A stretch of 49,188 nucleotides of DNA from Pseudomonadota bacterium (GTDB taxonomy: Bacteria; Pseudomonadota; Alphaproteobacteria; Sphingomonadales; Govanellaceae), in the NCBI GenBank assembly GCA_003577275.1, contig QEVO01000010.1, positions 1-49,188 of the forward strand, read 5' to 3'. Made by a program: the position numbers and the translations under genes. Shown piece after piece: positions 45,753 through 49,188 of the stretch (positions are counted from its first letter, which is position 1; every line of letters starts with the position of its first letter). A model generated the notes under the pieces. It searched no databases and was not told the DNA's origin. It saw only the letters and a list, made by a program, of their open reading frames with translations.

Positions 45753-47171
45753 ATGAAGATCACCCCCGTCATACTCTCCGGCGGCATCGGCAGCCGGCTA
45801 TGGCCGTCTTCCCGGGCTTTGTACCCGAAGCAACTACTGGCGCTGGTGGACGACCACTCCATGCTGCAGGAGACGGCGCGGCGGGTAGCCGAGGCAAGCC
45901 GCTATACCCGGCCGCTCATCGTCGCCAACGAGGACCATCGCTTCATCATCGCCGAACAGCTGCGCGCCATCGCCATCGAGCCCGACACCATCCTCCTGGA
46001 GCCGGAGGGGCGCAACACCGCGCCGGCGGTGGCGCTGGCGGCGCTCTATGCGACCAGAAACGGCGAGGATCCGTTGCTGTTGGTGATGCCGTCGGATCAC
46101 GTCATTGCCGATGCCGCAGCCTTTCAAAAGGCCGTCCGCACGGCGGCCAAGGCGGCTGAAAGCGGCGCCTTGGTCACCTTCGGCATCACCCCCGAGCGGC
46201 CGGAAACCGGCTATGGCTACATCGAACGCGGCGCGCCCATGGCCACGCACGAGGGGGTCTTTACGGTCAACCGCTTCGTGGAAAAACCCGACCGCAAAAC
46301 CGCAGAAGGCTACGTGAAAAGCGGCAACTTCGCCTGGAACGCCGGCATCTTCCTGTTTCACGCCGCCGCCTTCCTGCAAGAGCTGGAAACCCATGCTCCC
46401 GAGATCCTGGCCGCCTGCCGCCAGGCCATGGCCAATTGCCCGGCCGATCTGACCTTTCATCGCCCCAACGCCGCCGCTTTCAAGGCATCGCCGGCCATCT
46501 CCATCGACTACGCGGTGATGGAAAAGACCGCTCGCGCCGCGGTGGTGCCGGTGGCCATGGGCTGGAACGATGTCGGCTCCTGGCGCGCGCTGTGGGATGT
46601 GCTGCCCAAGGATGAAGCGCAAAACTGCCTCCATGGCGATGTCATCGCCATCGACAGCCGCGCCAGCCTGTTGCGTTCGGAAGGGCCGGCCATCGCCGCG
46701 GTAGGGGTTGAAAACCTGATCGTCGTCGCCACCGCCGATGCCGTTCTGGTGGCCGGTAAAGACCAGGCCCAGGACGTAAAAAAGGTGGTGGACGAACTGG
46801 CCCGCCGGCGGCGACAGGAGCACATCAGCCACGTTGTCGTCTACCGGCCATGGGGCAACTATCAGACCACCGATGCCGGCGACCGCTTCCAGGTCAAGCG
46901 GATCGTGGTCAAGCCGGGCGAAAAGCTGTCCTTGCAGCAGCACATGCACCGTGCCGAACACTGGATCGTGGTGCGCGGCACCGCCAAGGTGACCCGCGAC
47001 GGCGAGACCGTCACCTTGCATGAAAACGAGTCCACCTTCATTCCCATCGGCACCGTGCATCGCCTGGAAAACCCAGGGAAAATTCCCCTTCATATCATCG
47101 AAGTGCAGTCGGGCAGCTATCTCGGGGAAGATGATATTGTAAGGTTTGACGACACGTACGGCCGGGTTTGA
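45753..47171 (+). CDS. manC: Mannose-1-phosphate guanylyltransferase / mannose-6-phosphate isomerase
   Basis: A 472-aa bifunctional enzyme (ManC/AlgA type) making GDP-mannose for the EPS. The nucleotidyltransferase domain has the pyrophosphorylase signature GGIGSRLWPSSRALYPKQ (about 10-27; note Ser-Arg where GTR is usual) and GYGYIERG, FVEKPD. The isomerase cupin domain covers the last ~120 residues: YRPWGNYQTTDAGDRFQVKR, QQHMHRAEHWIVVRGTAKV and ENESTFIPIGTVHRLENPG. The cupin metal ligands are present. It is the first gene of a plus-strand unit upstream of the Ser-rich surface protein, though a sigma54 promoter between them separates expression. Confidence 0.96.
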   Translation: MKITPVILSGGIGSRLWPSSRALYPKQLLALVDDHSMLQETARRVAEASRYTRPLIVANEDHRFIIAEQLRAIAIEPDTILLEPEGRNTAPAVALAALYATRNGEDPLLLVMPSDHVIADAAAFQKAVRTAAKAAESGALVTFGITPERPETGYGYIERGAPMATHEGVFTVNRFVEKPDRKTAEGYVKSGNFAWNAGIFLFHAAAFLQELETHAPEILAACRQAMANCPADLTFHRPNAAAFKASPAISIDYAVMEKTARAAVVPVAMGWNDVGSWRALWDVLPKDEAQNCLHGDVIAIDSRASLLRSEGPAIAAVGVENLIVVATADAVLVAGKDQAQDVKKVVDELARRRRQEHISHVVVYRPWGNYQTTDAGDRFQVKRIVVKPGEKLSLQQHMHRAEHWIVVRGTAKVTRDGETVTLHENESTFIPIGTVHRLENPGKIPLHIIEVQSGSYLGEDDIVRFDDTYGRV

Positions 47172-47364
47172 GCTGGAAAAATCCCCTTTTGAGACAATAT
47201 CCTTAAGGCCGTTCTTCACAGGGCAAGCGATCAATCGTCAAAATTTAAAGCGCCGGCGGCGCCATCAATCCGCCCTTAACTTTTTGCCTCGTATACTGAT
47301 TTTTGACGAAAAATCGAAATCGGTTTCAATTAACTGCTGGTATTTGCCGCTGAAAATCTTAATT
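47172..47364. other. Leader region upstream of the sigma54-driven surface protein
   Basis: No gene is seen. A perfect 7-bp inverted repeat GATTTTT-GACG-AAAAATC (47298-47315) lies about 50-67 bp upstream of the -24 element and is a candidate PrsR activator site. Confidence 0.5.
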
Positions 47365-47380
47365 TGGCCCCGTTCTTGCT
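47365..47380 (+). promoter_or_regulatory. Sigma54 (RpoN) promoter of the Ser-rich surface protein gene
   Basis: TGGCCCC-GTTC-TTGCT matches TGGCACG-N4-TTGCW except for C at positions 5 and 7; the invariant GG/GC spacing is exact. The expected start is near 47391, 113 bases before the ATG. It is the second -24/-12 element in the window and ties this gene to PrsK/PrsR. Confidence 0.75.
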
Positions 47381-47503
47381 TATGGTAAAGCGATAGCGCC
47401 TATCAGCTCCCGACGCGAACAAGCCAAGCTCAAGATGGCAAGGGATGGTAGGCAGGGTCTAGCTGGTAAAAGGGCCGGCGGGGGACTGGAGAAGAAGAAT
47501 AAA

Positions 47504-49188
47504 ATGACAAATCCTACGCGCATAGCGATCGGCATATCCGCCATCGGCTTTGTCGCGGCCATTGGCATTTACACCCTCATCCGTGGCGACTTCGATCCTG
47601 CGCCGTCCGCCCCCGAGCGAAATACCGTGAGCTGGAGCAAAGCGCCGGCTCTTGGAGATGCCGCGGCGGAGGCGGCAGAGGAAACATCATCGCCACAGGG
47701 CGGCGTCGCCTATCAGCCGATGGATTTCGGCGCCAAGTATCATGGCTTCGTGGTCGGCCAGCGGGCCAGCCTTGCCGACGCGCTGACGGGGGCCTTGGAA
47801 GGGACGCCGGAAGGGCTGGAGGCTCTCCAGCGTTATTTTGACGCTGCCCTGGGCAATGAAGAGGCGCTGCGTCGACTATCTGGACGACTACTCGACGCTC
47901 TCGGCGAAAGCCCCATTCGCAATGACTATGACGCCATGTCCAAGGCGACCGAGCGGGTCGGCGACGCGGTGGCCCAGGCCATGGCCGCCGGCTATACCGC
48001 CTCTTATCAATTTCTCGATAACTACAAGCTGCCCAAAACCGCCCATGGCTGGGACTTCGGCGATGACGCCAAAAAAGCTCCCGGCGACTTCATCCGCATC
48101 GGCGTCAAGAGCCGGGAGGTCAAAGGCAGCCATTTGCGCGTCTTTGAGCTGCCAGGCGGCGCGCCGCTGTTTGGCGATGGCCTGGAAGATGTGGAGCGGT
48201 TCGCCACCGATCTGCCGGACGGCCTTTACCGCATCTACATCCTGTCGGCGAAAAGAGCCAACGGCGCTTTGCCGCGCCACCCCTTCGGCGATAGCGTACG
48301 CACCAACGGCCGCTCGGTTCGCCTGATCGAAACCCGGCAATCCTTTCCGGAAGCGCAGGTGCGCTTTACCGCCGGCGGCATCGACCTCGACCTGCCGGCG
48401 GCGGCAACCGCAGCGGAAGAAATCGCCCCGACGACCATTCGCTACAATGCCGCCAAGAGCGCCCAGGGCTTATTGGTGATGACCCAGGCGCTGGTCGCCA
48501 ACGGGGCGTTCACCATCGAATTTGATGTGCCGGAAGGATCGGAAACATATCTGGTGGGCCTGATCGCCGAAGAGAGCGACTATTCCGCCATCGAGAAAGA
48601 CCTCGAACTGCAGATCGCCGCCCTCCTGGCCGGCACCGAGACGGCAGCCGGTCAACCCGCCGCTGCGCCAAAGATTTCACCCTTCAAAATGGCCTTCGTG
48701 GCGCCGGCGGCCAGCAGCAATCCTGGCAGAAGCGGCTCATCCGCAAGTAGTGGCGGCGGATCCGGCAGTGGTGGTTACTCTCCCGGTGGTGGCGGTTCAT
48801 CGACATCTTCAGGGGGGAGCTCCGGCAGTGGGTCATCCGGCGGCATTTCTCCAGCCAGTTCGGGCGGCAACACATCGTCGGGCAGCGGTCCGGGAGGCGC
48901 AACATCGACCTCGGGCGGATCCAGCACTTCAACTTCCGGCGGTGACGGGTCGTCGGGATCGTCCACATCCAGCGGCGGCTCGTCGACCTCGACGTCAGGC
49001 GGTTCAAGCACCTCCACATCCGGTGGTGATGGGTCGTCCGGATCGTCCACATCCAGCGGTGGTTCCTCGACCTCGGGTGGTTCATCGACCTCTGGTGGAT
49101 CGTCAACCTCCAGCGGTGGTTCGTCGACCTCGACGTCGGGCGGGTCATCGACTTCCACGTCGGGCGGTTCCTCAACATCGACATCGGG
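47504..49188 (+). CDS. Ser/Gly/Thr-rich surface protein (truncated by window end)
   Basis: An open frame from ATG 47504 to the window end with no stop (561 codons and counting). Residues 7-26 form a membrane helix or uncleaved signal. Residues about 80-400 form a folded exported region (MDFGAKYHGFVVGQRASLAD, SFPEAQVRFTAGGIDLDLPA, EFDVPEGSETYLVGLIAEES). From about 403 on, the sequence is a low-complexity run of Ser/Gly/Thr with repeats of the type SSTSSGG, SSTSTSGG, GGDGSSGSSTSSGG. Such Ser/Thr-rich spacers often precede a C-terminal sorting signal or carry O-glycans, so a PEP-CTERM or cell-wall-type end just beyond position 49188 is a testable guess. It is driven by a sigma54 promoter and follows manC. 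No family is recognised for the N-terminal domain. Confidence 0.8.
   Translation, partial: MTNPTRIAIGISAIGFVAAIGIYTLIRGDFDPAPSAPERNTVSWSKAPALGDAAAEAAEETSSPQGGVAYQPMDFGAKYHGFVVGQRASLADALTGALEGTPEGLEALQRYFDAALGNEEALRRLSGRLLDALGESPIRNDYDAMSKATERVGDAVAQAMAAGYTASYQFLDNYKLPKTAHGWDFGDDAKKAPGDFIRIGVKSREVKGSHLRVFELPGGAPLFGDGLEDVERFATDLPDGLYRIYILSAKRANGALPRHPFGDSVRTNGRSVRLIETRQSFPEAQVRFTAGGIDLDLPAAATAAEEIAPTTIRYNAAKSAQGLLVMTQALVANGAFTIEFDVPEGSETYLVGLIAEESDYSAIEKDLELQIAALLAGTETAAGQPAAAPKISPFKMAFVAPAASSNPGRSGSSASSGGGSGSGGYSPGGGGSSTSSGGSSGSGSSGGISPASSGGNTSSGSGPGGATSTSGGSSTSTSGGDGSSGSSTSSGGSSTSTSGGSSTSTSGGDGSSGSSTSSGGSSTSGGSSTSGGSSTSSGGSSTSTSGGSSTSTSGGSSTSTS
48710..49188 (+). repeat. Degenerate tandem repeats encoding Ser/Gly/Thr
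   Basis: Codons for Ser and Thr vary (TCG, TCC, TCA, AGC, ACC, ACG) while the peptide pattern holds, with blocks such as TCGACCTCGACGTCGGGCGG repeated from 48976 to the window end. The synonymous scatter indicates selection on the peptide rather than recent DNA slippage alone, although recent duplication of the GGDGSSGSSTSSGG block (around 48938-48975 and 49022-49059) is likely. Confidence 0.8.

Noticed and set aside
45834..47234. Long minus-strand ORF opposite manC (466 aa)
   Set aside because: Antisense shadow of manC, rich in Gly/Asp/His/Val, with no motif or ribosome site.
48684..49184. Minus-strand frames of Pro/Glu/Asp or Arg/Met-rich protein
   Set aside because: They are the reverse complement of the Ser/Gly/Thr repeat and contain no plausible fold; the plus-strand frame continues a real gene.

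Overview
The window looks like a piece of an alphaproteobacterial chromosome, most likely Rhodospirillales-like. It is GC-rich, has the order gyrA-coaD-cyclophilin-queA-tgt, and carries a very large exopolysaccharide (EPS) locus of the exosortase A / PEP-CTERM type. Family calls rest on motifs and gene order read by eye; no database search was run.

Layout. (1) 1-1893: the end of a phage- or ICE-like element abutting the 3' end of a tRNA-Lys gene. It holds small unknown genes, a decayed phage-protein fragment, four copies of the palindrome GTTACGTAAC, and a 37-bp direct repeat bracketing a perfect 28-bp palindrome. (2) 1894-8364: core genes tRNA-Lys, tgt, queA, a MITE-like repeat, a secreted cyclophilin, coaD and gyrA, all on the minus strand. 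(3) 8532-11634: an accessory patch with a frameshifted GFA-family gene, a RelE/HigB-type toxin-antitoxin (TA) pair, an AT-rich WYL-TerB protein, a small membrane protein, and a second TA locus whose BrnT-like toxin has a one-base frameshift. The two HTH antitoxins are related, and both loci carry a 15-bp operator-like dyad of the form TACG-N7-CGTA. (4) 11636-49188: the EPS/PEP-CTERM locus, interrupted at 43073-45597 by a uracil-DNA glycosylase and two cobalamin genes.

The EPS locus encodes an acyltransferase, an acyl carrier protein, exosortase-associated alpha/beta hydrolases 2 and 1, an asparagine-synthase-like protein, a polysaccharide deacetylase, a 56-aa membrane protein, an O-antigen-ligase-like polymerase/ligase, WecB, four GT4 glycosyltransferases, a secreted lectin-like protein, a MotA/TolQ-like protein with a long coiled coil, two large TPR proteins (PrsT type), the sensor kinase PrsK and sigma54 activator PrsR, the initiating sugar-phosphate transferase, a PEP-CTERM protein, a VAO/PCMH-type flavoprotein, an autoinducer-synthase-like acyltransferase, a tail-anchored membrane protein, ManC/AlgA, and a Ser/Gly/Thr-rich surface protein cut off by the window end. 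The exosortase itself (XrtA), the Wzc/GumC-type export genes and EpsL are not in the window.

How it may work together: PrsK senses an unknown cue and activates PrsR, which with RpoN should fire sigma54 promoters. Convincing -24/-12 elements lie directly upstream of the PEP-CTERM gene (35344-35359) and of the truncated Ser-rich surface protein (47365-47380), and I saw none elsewhere. This links the Ser-rich protein to the PEP-CTERM regulon. WecB, ManC, the sugar transferase and the glycosyltransferases would build the repeat unit, and the O-ligase would polymerise or attach it. The hydrolase/ACP/acyltransferase set may supply an acyl decoration.
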